Of a DNA stretch of 64,000 bases, positions 38,723 through 45,851 are shown in pieces. How positions within the stretch are numbered: position 1 is the stretch's first letter; each line of letters starts with the position of its first letter. The DNA is from a virus, in IMG/VR virus record IMGVR_UViG_3300035698_011578, positions 31,477 to 95,476 of that record. The stretch is one strand, 5' to 3'. Below the pieces are notes generated by a model. The model was not told where the DNA came from, ran no database searches, and saw only the letters and a program-made list of their open reading frames with translations. The position numbers and the translations under genes were made by a program.

Positions 38723-38736
38723 TTTTAATATATATG
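38723..38736 (+). promoter_or_regulatory. Late-type promoter box
   Basis: TTTTAATATATATG, about 20 bases before the ATG at 38756. Confidence 0.6.
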
Positions 38737-38755
38737 TAAAATAAAGAAATTTAAA

Positions 38756-39115
38756 ATGGTACATATTAAAAAATTAAATGAAAATTCACTCGCAGATAGA
38801 TTATCAAACTTTTATAGCGAATATAGAGAATTGTGTAATGTTGAAGACTATGATAATCATGAATTGTGGACAGAAATAGGACAATTAACTCTTAAATATA
38901 AACTAACAAAGAGTGAAGTTAAGCATGTATTAGAAAATTTCAATTGTAGATTTGATGTCAATAGATTTTTAGAACAAACGTTAAAAGATTGGGATAAAAA
39001 TGTTGATGAATCTTGGGACAGTATATTTCAAGAAGTTCTCGATAATAATATTAGAATTCCAATGGAATTAAGAACATACTTAAAGAAAAGTTATAAAGTA
39101 CCAGTTAAGAAATAA
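38756..39115 (+). CDS. Helical protein with packaged-type leader
   Basis: 119 residues, start MVHIKKLNENSLADRL (leader, likely cleavage after NE). Helical acidic body with TKSEVKHVLENFNCRFDVNRF. It shares the terminator at 39133 with the convergent gene. Function unknown. Confidence 0.68.
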   Translation: MVHIKKLNENSLADRLSNFYSEYRELCNVEDYDNHELWTEIGQLTLKYKLTKSEVKHVLENFNCRFDVNRFLEQTLKDWDKNVDESWDSIFQEVLDNNIRIPMELRTYLKKSYKVPVKK

Positions 39116-39132
39116 ATAAATTTATTAATAAA

Positions 39133-39160
39133 AAAACCCACTTGATAAAAGTGGGTTTTT
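39133..39160. terminator. Bidirectional terminator between convergent genes
   Basis: AAAACCCACTT / AAGTGGGTTTT hairpin with A and T runs on both sides. Confidence 0.82.
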
Positions 39161-39164
39161 GTTT

Positions 39165-39569
39165 TTATGATTCTTCTTCTTCTTCTTCATTATCAATTGT
39201 AGGAAGTTCCATTTTCCTAATAGTGCTAACATCACCATCTTTTAATTCGAGTTCTGTTATCTCTTCTAATAATTTAACAATATAATCATCTGCAGCAATA
39301 CTCTCTCTTTCTATTTGAAGACAAAATTGTGCAAGTATGCCTATTTCATCTTTTTTCTGTGCCATTTTGAAGATTTCTGAATTTAGTTTATATTTAGATA
39401 ATCCTCTAAACTTTCTACGAGTATAGAAATCATAAAAATCTTGATTCTGTCTTGAGATTACATAAGACGGTCTTCTAGAAGTACCAAACAATTCGGTCCT
39501 AGCTTTTTCATTCATTTCTTTAGAGTTACTACCATCATCTTCAAATTCATCAAATCTTTTAATTTCCAT
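39165..39569 (-). CDS. Small protein with packaged-type leader
   Basis: 134 residues, start MEIKRFDEFEDDGSNS (leader), helical body containing MAQKKDEIGILAQFCLQIERE and an acidic tail (NEEEEEES). Downstream of the large virion-type gene and cotranscribed on the minus strand. Could be a head or chaperone-like component; function unknown. Confidence 0.68.
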   Translation of the reverse strand: MEIKRFDEFEDDGSNSKEMNEKARTELFGTSRRPSYVISRQNQDFYDFYTRRKFRGLSKYKLNSEIFKMAQKKDEIGILAQFCLQIERESIAADDYIVKLLEEITELELKDGDVSTIRKMELPTIDNEEEEEES

Positions 39570-39571
39570 AG

Positions 39572-39585
39572 CTTATATATTAAAT
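39572..39585 (-). promoter_or_regulatory. Late-type promoter box
   Basis: Minus strand ATTTAATATATAAG directly upstream of the 39569 start. Confidence 0.55.
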
Positions 39586-39589
39586 TTAT

Positions 39590-41857
39590 TTATTCATAAT
39601 TTAATGGGAATTTACTTAAATAAATTCTAGTTGTTGCGTTATCACCAAATATTAAATATTTAGAATCATCACCTATTATATACTGATTTAGTATTTTATT
39701 CTGAACATTTTCCGGTATAACATCACTGAATAATCTTATATTAGTTATCTTCATATCAGATGCTAATATAACTGGGTTAATATCAAGATTTTGAATTCTA
39801 TATTCAATTGGTGTCATATCAATTTTTTCTTGATACAATTTTCTTAATACAGTACTACCTAATTTATCTGCATCCTCTTCATAATCAACATCTCTTTTGT
39901 ATATGAATTGCTCTATGTGTCTTTGTCTTTGATTTATATTTAATACATAACAATGCCAAACATCTTCTTCAAGGGCTACTGGTTCACCAGATTGATCATA
40001 TCCTAATAAATCAAATGTATAAGTGTCATCATTTAAAACAACTGATATTTTATCATTTGATAAATAGGATTTCCATCCTATTGATTTGTCAGCATCATAG
40101 AATTGTAGGAAATTATAAACCTCATCTCTAAGATAATTATGTATATTGAACCAAATTTGTAGAGAAATATTATCAGACACCTTAAACACTGGGTTTAAGT
40201 TCTTATAAGAAACTGCAACACCACCATAAGGGATGGATGCTAAATCATAGTTTGACTTGCTTATGATAGTAGATGAATTTTCAAGCAATTCTTTATCTAT
40301 CTCTGCAAAATATTCTAATCTAATAGGGTCTTTTGTTAATGGTGTTAATTGTTGCTTGTTAGCAATTGATTTTTTATCCTCTGCTATTTCAACACCAAAC
40401 AATTCATCAATTGTTGTATTCTTAGTAAGTTTATCCAAGTAATTCTTAATTTCTGGATTATCAGTTTGTACATTTGCTTTTTGTGTGAATTTTTTCAATA
40501 TCAATTTGTAATAGACTGCTGAGTTATTAAACCCTCTAAATTGTTGTGCGTGTTCTATCTGATACATTCTATTTACTTGACAGAAATAAAGAAAATCTTC
40601 CTTTGCCGGTCTTCTCTGAACTCCAAATATTTGTTTAAATTGTTGCTTGGTAACATGTGCTTCCATAGTATCAAATAAATCCAAGTCAAAAATATTCATT
40701 TTAATCTGTGAGTCTGGGAAATTATTACCTTCAATTGAAACCTTTAAATCACCTTTACATGCGATGTTAAATAATTGGAATTCATTTAAAGTGTGGTCTT
40801 GTCCTTTTTTATCAGCATCAGTTGCGAAATAAAACACCTTGTGTCCAAAAATTTGTTCTGAATCCGCACTTAATTTTTCTAATAAATTTACTGCCGTATT
40901 CTGTGCATATGGATTGTATAGATTTGCTTTCTCATCATCAGTCATTGGGTCAAATACATTACTATCACATACTCCACTTCCACCAGTACCATCACCACTT
41001 CCACTACCAGTAGAATCCATTGTTGTATTAGGATGATAATTACCATCTGAATCATAATATCCCCATTGGTTAGACTGGCAACACGTTCTTATACCAAACA
41101 AGTTACTTTTTTGATAATCTTTAGTAACATTTTGAAAATCTCCAATTAGATTAATATCTCTAATACTTATTGGTGATCTTGATGTGTTCGTAACTGAATA
41201 TTCAATTTGAAAGAACCTAATAGGATTTATCCTAACTGTTGTTATATTTTCTTTAGTTAAAGGTTCCCATTCTGCCCAAGTTTTTGTGCTATCTTGTGAA
41301 TATCTATATTTTATATCTACACTATCTAAATCAACTTCTGGTATAATCTCAATGTCAGTTATACCAAATACCTTAAATATAAATGGTGACCTCATTATCT
41401 TAGTTTCTGATGGGCCAATTATCATAGTAGTAGATTCATTCATTATGAAATCATTTCTCAATAATTCACCATAAATTTTATATTCTAATAATCGAATAGA
41501 GTCATCTTCTGATTCTCCACTTCTAACCCATTTTATTTCAACATATAGAGGGTCTAGTGGATCTATCTTTGGGAAATTGTCGATATTAATATTAAGATCA
41601 AACCAATCTGTCCAAGATGTACCATTTCTAGATATTCTATAATATTGTAGTAAAAATCTGTCACTATTTAATCCCAGAGTATCATAAGTAAATTTGGTTA
41701 AGTCAGAAACTTTTTGTAAATTTGCTATATTGATTACATACTCATCACCGATATTATTAAAATAAGGTGTGGAATCTTCGGTCCCTTGTTGTGATACATC
41801 AAAATTATCATAAATGATTATTGTGCCGTTGTCTAAATTTGTAGTTACTTCATACAT
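39590..41857 (-). CDS. Large putative virion structural protein
   Basis: 755 residues, starting MYEVTTNLDNGTIIIYDNF. Repeated beta-rich segments (NGTSWTDWFDL, STKTWAEWEPL, VYNFLQFYDADKSIGW) suggest jelly-roll or LamG-like modules, with Gly/Ser linkers (GSGSGDGTGGSG). The region QQFKQIFGVQRRPAKEDFLYF and YYKLILKKF may form a helical core. Size, composition and late-type promoter suit a baseplate, tail or fibre component. No homology claim can be made from reading alone. Confidence 0.6.
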   Translation of the reverse strand: MYEVTTNLDNGTIIIYDNFDVSQQGTEDSTPYFNNIGDEYVINIANLQKVSDLTKFTYDTLGLNSDRFLLQYYRISRNGTSWTDWFDLNINIDNFPKIDPLDPLYVEIKWVRSGESEDDSIRLLEYKIYGELLRNDFIMNESTTMIIGPSETKIMRSPFIFKVFGITDIEIIPEVDLDSVDIKYRYSQDSTKTWAEWEPLTKENITTVRINPIRFFQIEYSVTNTSRSPISIRDINLIGDFQNVTKDYQKSNLFGIRTCCQSNQWGYYDSDGNYHPNTTMDSTGSGSGDGTGGSGVCDSNVFDPMTDDEKANLYNPYAQNTAVNLLEKLSADSEQIFGHKVFYFATDADKKGQDHTLNEFQLFNIACKGDLKVSIEGNNFPDSQIKMNIFDLDLFDTMEAHVTKQQFKQIFGVQRRPAKEDFLYFCQVNRMYQIEHAQQFRGFNNSAVYYKLILKKFTQKANVQTDNPEIKNYLDKLTKNTTIDELFGVEIAEDKKSIANKQQLTPLTKDPIRLEYFAEIDKELLENSSTIISKSNYDLASIPYGGVAVSYKNLNPVFKVSDNISLQIWFNIHNYLRDEVYNFLQFYDADKSIGWKSYLSNDKISVVLNDDTYTFDLLGYDQSGEPVALEEDVWHCYVLNINQRQRHIEQFIYKRDVDYEEDADKLGSTVLRKLYQEKIDMTPIEYRIQNLDINPVILASDMKITNIRLFSDVIPENVQNKILNQYIIGDDSKYLIFGDNATTRIYLSKFPLNYE

Positions 41858-41861
41858 ATCA

Positions 41862-41874
41862 CTATATATTAAAA
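41862..41874 (-). promoter_or_regulatory. Late-type promoter box
   Basis: Minus strand TTTTAATATATAG, five bases from the 41857 start. Confidence 0.55.
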
Positions 41875-41888
41875 TATGCTTCTGATAA

Positions 41889-41920
41889 TTTGGTAAATTG
41901 AAAAATTTTCCTTATATTTG
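41889..41920 (+). promoter_or_regulatory. Host-type promoter for the metallopeptidase gene
   Basis: TTTGG at 41889-41893 and TATATTTG at 41913-41920, 19 bases apart, 38 bases before the ATG at 41959. Confidence 0.82.
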
Positions 41921-41958
41921 TATGTAAACAATGAAATATTCATTTAAACCTATTTATA

Positions 41959-43167
41959 ATGAACGATATTAAAAATAAATTTTTAGAACTAACAAGCAGA
42001 ACTTACCCACACGGAACAGAGAAAGATCTTTATTCTCTTTTAGGTGATGGGTTAACTCAAGATAAATACGATAACCTTTTCATAAAAATTGGTGATAGTG
42101 ATACTATGTTTACTGCACACTTAGATACTGCAACATCTTCATTAGTTGATATAAACCACGTAATTGATGGTGATATAATCAAGACTGATGGTAAATCAAT
42201 ACTTGGTGCAGATGATAAAGCTGGTGTAGCAATCATGTTATATATGATAGATAAAAAAGTTCCTGGTTTATATTACTTTTTCGTAGGTGAAGAAGTAGGA
42301 TGTGTAGGTTCGAAGAAAGTAGCAGATGAGCACAAAAAAGAAAAAATAGAAGGAATTTCAAAAGTTGTTTCTTTTGACCGAAGAGGTACTAAGTCAGTTA
42401 TTACTTATCAATGTAGTAAAAGATGTGCTTCTGATGAATTTGCAAAAGCGTTAGCATTACAATTTAACACAGTTGAAGATACTTTCAAATATGATACTGA
42501 TGAAGGTGGTGTTTTAACAGACTCTATACAATTCACAAGTATTTATCCGGAATGTACAAATATATCAGTTGGTTATCAATCAGAACACACACACAGTGAA
42601 TCACAAAATATTGCACACCTTGAAAAATTAGCTATTGCTTGTGTAAAAGTTGATTGGGTTGCACTTCCAGTGAAAAGAGATCCTTCAAAAACAGAATATC
42701 GTTCTTACGGTGGAGGATATGGATGTGGTTATGGATACGGTGATGATTGGAGTGATAATGATTTTGGTTATACAAAGAGAAATTATAAATACAATTCTTC
42801 TTCTTGGAAAGGTAACCACAAATCTAGCAAAGATACTACTTATACAAGCCCAAAAAGCAAATATGCAACTGAACAAATTTGGTTCGTTGATAGTGGATGT
42901 GATTATATCTCATTCGTTGAAGTAGATAAAGCTACTAGAAAATATATAAGTGTAGATTTACACCCTGATAGAGTAGCAAAAGAGGAAATCACAATTGGTA
43001 ATTTCTTACAATCACTAGACCTTAAATATAAGAAAATTACATGGGATGGTTTCAACTTGTTAGTTGATTATAATGGTAAGGGTCACACATCAACTGCTGA
43101 TAGAAATGATTTAGTTGAGTATTTACGCTCAATAGATTACCAAAAGCTAGATGGTGATTTAGTTTAA
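41959..43167 (+). CDS. M20/M28/M42-type zinc aminopeptidase
   Basis: 402 residues. Metal ligands in order: His and Asp in FTAHLDTA (near 52), bridging Asp in LGADDKAGVAI (near 84), Glu-Glu in FVGEEVGCVGS (near 113), Asp in SFDRRG, and His in SEHTHSESQN (near 216). This is the co-catalytic two-zinc peptidase pattern. A Gly/Tyr-rich linker (YGGGYGCGYGYG) precedes a C-terminal extension of about 120 residues of unknown role. Host-type promoter suggests early expression. It may supply amino acids from peptides or process a specific substrate. Confidence 0.87.
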   Translation: MNDIKNKFLELTSRTYPHGTEKDLYSLLGDGLTQDKYDNLFIKIGDSDTMFTAHLDTATSSLVDINHVIDGDIIKTDGKSILGADDKAGVAIMLYMIDKKVPGLYYFFVGEEVGCVGSKKVADEHKKEKIEGISKVVSFDRRGTKSVITYQCSKRCASDEFAKALALQFNTVEDTFKYDTDEGGVLTDSIQFTSIYPECTNISVGYQSEHTHSESQNIAHLEKLAIACVKVDWVALPVKRDPSKTEYRSYGGGYGCGYGYGDDWSDNDFGYTKRNYKYNSSSWKGNHKSSKDTTYTSPKSKYATEQIWFVDSGCDYISFVEVDKATRKYISVDLHPDRVAKEEITIGNFLQSLDLKYKKITWDGFNLLVDYNGKGHTSTADRNDLVEYLRSIDYQKLDGDLV

Positions 43168-43176
43168 AAAATAAAA

Positions 43177-43203
43177 AAACCCACTTTAATTAGTGGGTTT
43201 TTT
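43177..43203 (+). terminator. Terminator after the metallopeptidase gene
   Basis: AAACCCACTTTAATTAGTGG hairpin followed by T7, directly upstream of the operon 4 promoter. Confidence 0.8.
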
Positions 43204-43222
43204 AAATAAAAGTGAAAATAAA

Positions 43223-43254
43223 TTTGGATAATTAAAACTTTTACCGTATATTTG
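43223..43254 (+). promoter_or_regulatory. Host-type promoter of tRNA operon 4
   Basis: TTTGG then TATATTTG at 43247-43254. Part of the 58-base sequence (43218-43275) identical to 34518-34575. Confidence 0.88.
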
Positions 43255-43290
43255 TATAAGATAATGAGAAAATAATAAAAGGAAGAACAA

Positions 43291-43304
43291 ATTTTTAATA
43301 TATA
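43291..43304 (+). promoter_or_regulatory. Late-type box upstream of leader 4
   Basis: ATTTTTAATATATA, six bases before the leader ATG. Confidence 0.6.
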
Positions 43305-43309
43305 GGATA

Positions 43310-43408
43310 ATGAAAAAAGTAAATGTAAATATAACAGTAGTAAATCAACCGCAAGTTGATCAAGATCCGATTTTAATCAGGACTAGCCGTGCTTTGCAAA
43401 TAACTTAA
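43310..43408 (+). CDS. tRNA operon 4 leader peptide (Gln/Pro/Asp core)
   Basis: 32 codons, starting MKKVNVNITVVN, then residues 13-20 QPQVDQDP. Gln is CAA (3 in the core), Pro is CCG (2) and Asp is GAT (2). The tRNAs downstream are Asp, Gln, Asp, Pro, Asp, Pro and a UUG-anticodon tRNA, and no other amino acid is represented. Residues 17-20 (D-Q-D-P) even match the order of the first four tRNAs, possibly by chance. The N-terminus resembles leader 3 (NVVNIT). I do not see a strong antiterminator strand here, only TAACT/AGTTA at the end of the ORF. Confidence 0.78.
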   Translation: MKKVNVNITVVNQPQVDQDPILIRTSRALQIT

Positions 43409-43430
43409 GTTAAAAAGTTAAAAACAAATA

Positions 43431-43464
43431 AAACCCAGTTAGTTAATTCTAACTGGGTTTTTCT
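43431..43464 (+). terminator. Intrinsic terminator / attenuator of tRNA operon 4
   Basis: 12-bp stem AAACCCAGTTAG / CTAACTGGGTTT, loop TTAATT, then T5. It stands between the leader ORF and the HNH gene plus tRNAs. Confidence 0.83.
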
Positions 43465-43501
43465 ATATTGTAACAATAAATGTCAGTTTTTGGTGTTCGG
43501 A

Positions 43502-43514
43502 TTTCAATATATAA
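43502..43514 (+). promoter_or_regulatory. Late-type box before HNH gene
   Basis: TTTCAATATATAA, about 15 bases before the ATG at 43529. Confidence 0.5.
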
Positions 43515-43528
43515 AAATAAAAGAGAAT

Positions 43529-44215
43529 ATGAGAAATAGATATGAGAAAGAATATTTTACTGAAGTAATAAAAAACTCCCAAAACTTATCAGATGTTTGT
43601 AGAAATATAGGATTAAAGAGTTTTTATGGTAATAGACAAACAGTTAAGAAAAATATTGAAAAATATAAACTTGATATAAGTCATTTTAGATACCACAAAA
43701 GTGGTGGTAGAATAAAAATACCAACAAGAGATATATTAGTTGAAAATTCTACTTATAGCAGCACTACCTGTATTAAAGAAAGGTTATATGAAGAGGGCTA
43801 TAAAGAAAGAAAGTGTGAATTATGTGGACAAGGAGAAAATTGGAATAATATGAAGATTAGTTTAATTTTAGATCACATAAATGGGATAAATAATGATAAT
43901 AGAATAGAAAATCTTAGAATAGTTTGCCCAAATTGTAATGCTGGTTTAGATACTCATGGTGGTAAAAATATATCAAAAAACAGTAAGTATAATTATTCAG
44001 AAGATTTAGTTAATAAGAAGTATTATTGTGATTGTGGTAATGAAATGTGGAAAAATTCGAAGTGTTGTAAAGTATGTTTTGATATAAAACAAAGAAGAGT
44101 TAAAAGACCAGATAAAGAAATATTATTAAAAGATGTAGAAAAATTAGGCTATACTGGAACAGGAAGAAAATATAATGTTAGTGATAATACTATTAGAAAA
44201 TGGTTAAAAAAGTAG
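43529..44215 (+). CDS. HNH endonuclease in tRNA operon 4
   Basis: 228 residues; start taken at MRNRYEKEYFTE because the longer frame reads through the late-type box. N-terminal DNA-binding segment (SQNLSDVCRNIGLKSFYGNR), HNH core CELCGQGENW...LILDHINGINNDNRIENL and VCPNCNAG with zinc Cys pairs, then a second Cys cluster (CDCGNEMWKNSKCCKVC) and a C-terminal HTH. Mobile nuclease inserted between the attenuator and the tRNAs. Confidence 0.9.
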   Translation: MRNRYEKEYFTEVIKNSQNLSDVCRNIGLKSFYGNRQTVKKNIEKYKLDISHFRYHKSGGRIKIPTRDILVENSTYSSTTCIKERLYEEGYKERKCELCGQGENWNNMKISLILDHINGINNDNRIENLRIVCPNCNAGLDTHGGKNISKNSKYNYSEDLVNKKYYCDCGNEMWKNSKCCKVCFDIKQRRVKRPDKEILLKDVEKLGYTGTGRKYNVSDNTIRKWLKK

Positions 44216-44233
44216 ATGAGTAAAATATAAATT

Positions 44234-44307
44234 GGTTTATTGGGCCCGTGGAGAGGAACTACGCTGTCACCGTAGTAAAATAGACGGATCGTAACCGTTG
44301 TAGACCG
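44234..44307 (+). tRNA. tRNA-Asp(GUC), copy 1
   Basis: Acceptor GGTTTAT/GTAGACC, anticodon stem CTACG/CGTAG with loop CTGTCAC, T arm GACGG-ATCGTAA-CCGTT, discriminator G as for Asp. D arm irregular. Confidence 0.82.
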
Positions 44308-44340
44308 CAAAAATACACTAGAACTAGTGAGAAAATATAT

Positions 44341-44412
44341 TGGTCTGTGGTATAACGGTAATTACACTAGGTTTTGATCCTAGTAATTCCAGTTCGATTC
44401 TGGGCAGACCAT
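44341..44412 (+). tRNA. tRNA-Gln(UUG)
   Basis: Acceptor TGGTCTG/CAGACCA, anticodon stem CTAGG/CCTAG with loop TTTTGAT, T loop TTCGATT. Class I. Confidence 0.9.
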
Positions 44413-44422
44413 CAAAAAAATT

Positions 44423-44493
44423 GGCCTATTGGGGTATGGGTATCCTTTCACACTATCACTGTGAAGAACCGAGTTCGAGTCTCGGATAGGCCG
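44423..44493 (+). tRNA. tRNA-Asp with A34 (anticodon AUC)
   Basis: Acceptor GGCCTAT/ATAGGCC, anticodon stem TCACA/TGTGA with loop CTATCAC, T arm CCGAG-TTCGAGT-CTCGG, discriminator G. The loop equals that of the two Asp(GUC) genes except A for G at position 34. Confidence 0.8.
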
Positions 44494-44504
44494 CAAAAAT
44501 ATAA

Positions 44505-44580
44505 CTACGAGTAGAGGAGTCCGGTTTATCTCGCTACTTTTGGAAAGTAGAGCACGTTGGTTCAAATCCAGCCTCGTAGA
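44505..44580 (+). tRNA. tRNA-Pro(UGG), copy 1
   Basis: Acceptor CTACGAG/CTCGTAG, anticodon stem CTACT/AGTAG with loop TTTGGAA, T arm GTTGG-TTCAAAT-CCAGC, discriminator A. Confidence 0.9.
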
Positions 44581-44594
44581 CAAAAAAATAAATT

Positions 44595-44669
44595 ACCCCC
44601 GTAGGCTCCTTGGTGGAGAACTAGACTGTCACTCTAGTAAAATAGACGGATCGTAACCGTTCGAGGGTG
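44595..44669 (+). tRNA. tRNA-Asp(GUC), copy 2
   Basis: Acceptor ACCCCCG/CGAGGGT (one mismatch), anticodon stem CTAGA/TCTAG with loop CTGTCAC, same T arm as copy 1, discriminator G. Confidence 0.86.
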
Positions 44670-44687
44670 CTAATAAAATATAATAAT

Positions 44688-44760
44688 CTGGGTGTAGCTC
44701 AGTTGGTAGAGTACTGCATTTGGGATGCAGATGTCGTAGGTTCGAGCCCTGCCACTCAGA
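44688..44760 (+). tRNA. tRNA-Pro(UGG), copy 2
   Basis: Acceptor CTGGGTG/CACTCAG, D arm GCTC-AGTTGGTA-GAGT, anticodon stem CTGCA/TGCAG with loop TTTGGGA, T arm GTAGG-TTCGAGC-CCTGC. Confidence 0.93.
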
Positions 44761-44769
44761 CAAATATAA

Positions 44770-44852
44770 TGAGAGTTGGTAGAGTGGTCAATTACGGTAG
44801 GTTTTGAACCTACTTTCGAAAGATGTCGTGGGTTCGAATCACACACTCTCAT
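44770..44852 (+). tRNA. UUG-anticodon tRNA with class II (Ser-like) body
   Basis: Acceptor TGAGAGT/ACTCTCA, anticodon stem GTAGG/CCTAC with loop TTTTGAA (UUG), variable arm with CTTTC/GAAAG hairpin, T arm GTGGG-TTCGAAT-CACAC. The D arm and variable arm resemble Ser tRNAs, yet the anticodon reads Gln CAA. Charging identity uncertain; the leader codons favour Gln. Confidence 0.75.
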
Positions 44853-44875
44853 CAAAGATTTTCCCAATTTTTAAA

Positions 44876-44889
44876 CTTAATATATAATA
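44876..44889 (+). promoter_or_regulatory. Late-type promoter box
   Basis: CTTAATATATAATA, 20 bases before the ATG at 44909. Confidence 0.6.
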
Positions 44890-44908
44890 GAAACAAAGTT
44901 ATTATAAA

Positions 44909-45370
44909 ATGGGAATTAAAAACTGGGAACAATTTAACGAATCTATATTTACAAAAGATAAAGATGTTGATATAATCAATATAATCAAAAGAGAATTAGA
45001 TGATGTAAATACAAAAGTAGATTCATTTCATAGAGATACTTTATACACATATAAATCAGATACATTGGGTGAAACGATTACCTTTGATTTCCACCAAATA
45101 GCAGATTATGAAATAACAATAGGTAATGGCGCTTCAACTAATTTTACTAACTCACCATCAGGCTATGTGTTAAAATTAAATTTTATAACTGCAAGAAAAT
45201 TATACAACTCTGCAAAAAGAAGACATAAAGAAGGGTTAGAAGATGAAAAAAGAGATGCCATAAACAATGTTAGAAACAATATTGGTAATAGAAACAATAT
45301 AGACAATGTTGATGATGGAAATATCAACAATGGGGAAGAATTATTTAGAAATAACACCAATTTATTGTAA
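44909..45370 (+). CDS. Protein with packaged-type leader and Asn-rich tail
   Basis: 153 residues, start MGIKNWEQFNESIFTKD (leader, likely cleavage after NE). The C-terminal 40 residues are Asn/Asp/Gly-rich (NNVRNNIGNRNNIDNVDDGN). No recognised motif. Function unknown. Confidence 0.68.
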   Translation: MGIKNWEQFNESIFTKDKDVDIINIIKRELDDVNTKVDSFHRDTLYTYKSDTLGETITFDFHQIADYEITIGNGASTNFTNSPSGYVLKLNFITARKLYNSAKRRHKEGLEDEKRDAINNVRNNIGNRNNIDNVDDGNINNGEELFRNNTNLL

Positions 45371-45425
45371 CATTTTATAATAACCCACGTATATAATAAT
45401 AGAAGGTATAACCTAAAATCCACTA

Positions 45426-45800
45426 ATGAAACAAATAAACTATGATGTTGTTAATGACTTGTATAACCAATACATACAAGAGTTATCTAAAGATGATGTG
45501 TGTAAATTAGAAACGAAAGTTGAAAATTTCTCAGAAGAAACTAAAATTCTAAATAAAGAAGAAACTGTATTAAAATATGTTTTAATAGTAGGAATATTAA
45601 TGTTAATAATATCTTTAAGTATTTCAAGTTTAATAGTTCCGATATTTATGGCATTATTATTAGGACTTGGGTTTATACGAAAATTGATTTTGTCTAAAAA
45701 AATAAAAGTCAATAATATTATTATTGACGGAATCGAATCTGATATTAAAGCGTATAAAGAATATAGTTTAGATAATTCTTCTACATTCGAGATGAAATAG
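45426..45800 (+). CDS. Membrane protein with two transmembrane helices
   Basis: 124 residues. Charged helical N-terminus, then hydrophobic VLIVGILMLIISLSISSLIV and IFMALLLGLGFIRKLIL, separated by a short turn (a helical hairpin), then a Lys-rich C-terminus. The topology is compatible with a holin, but the endolysin is 36 kb away, so function is open. A weak, imperfect hairpin follows at 45800-45832. Confidence 0.65.
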   Translation: MKQINYDVVNDLYNQYIQELSKDDVCKLETKVENFSEETKILNKEETVLKYVLIVGILMLIISLSISSLIVPIFMALLLGLGFIRKLILSKKIKVNNIIIDGIESDIKAYKEYSLDNSSTFEMK

Positions 45801-45851
45801 AAAAAGCCCGAACTTTAAATTCAGGATTTTCTTATATCATGTTTGTGAAAA

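Noticed and set aside
40822-41036. Plus-strand His-rich frames opposite the virion-type gene
   Set aside because: The His runs arise from reading Gly/Asp-rich codons of the minus-strand gene in reverse.
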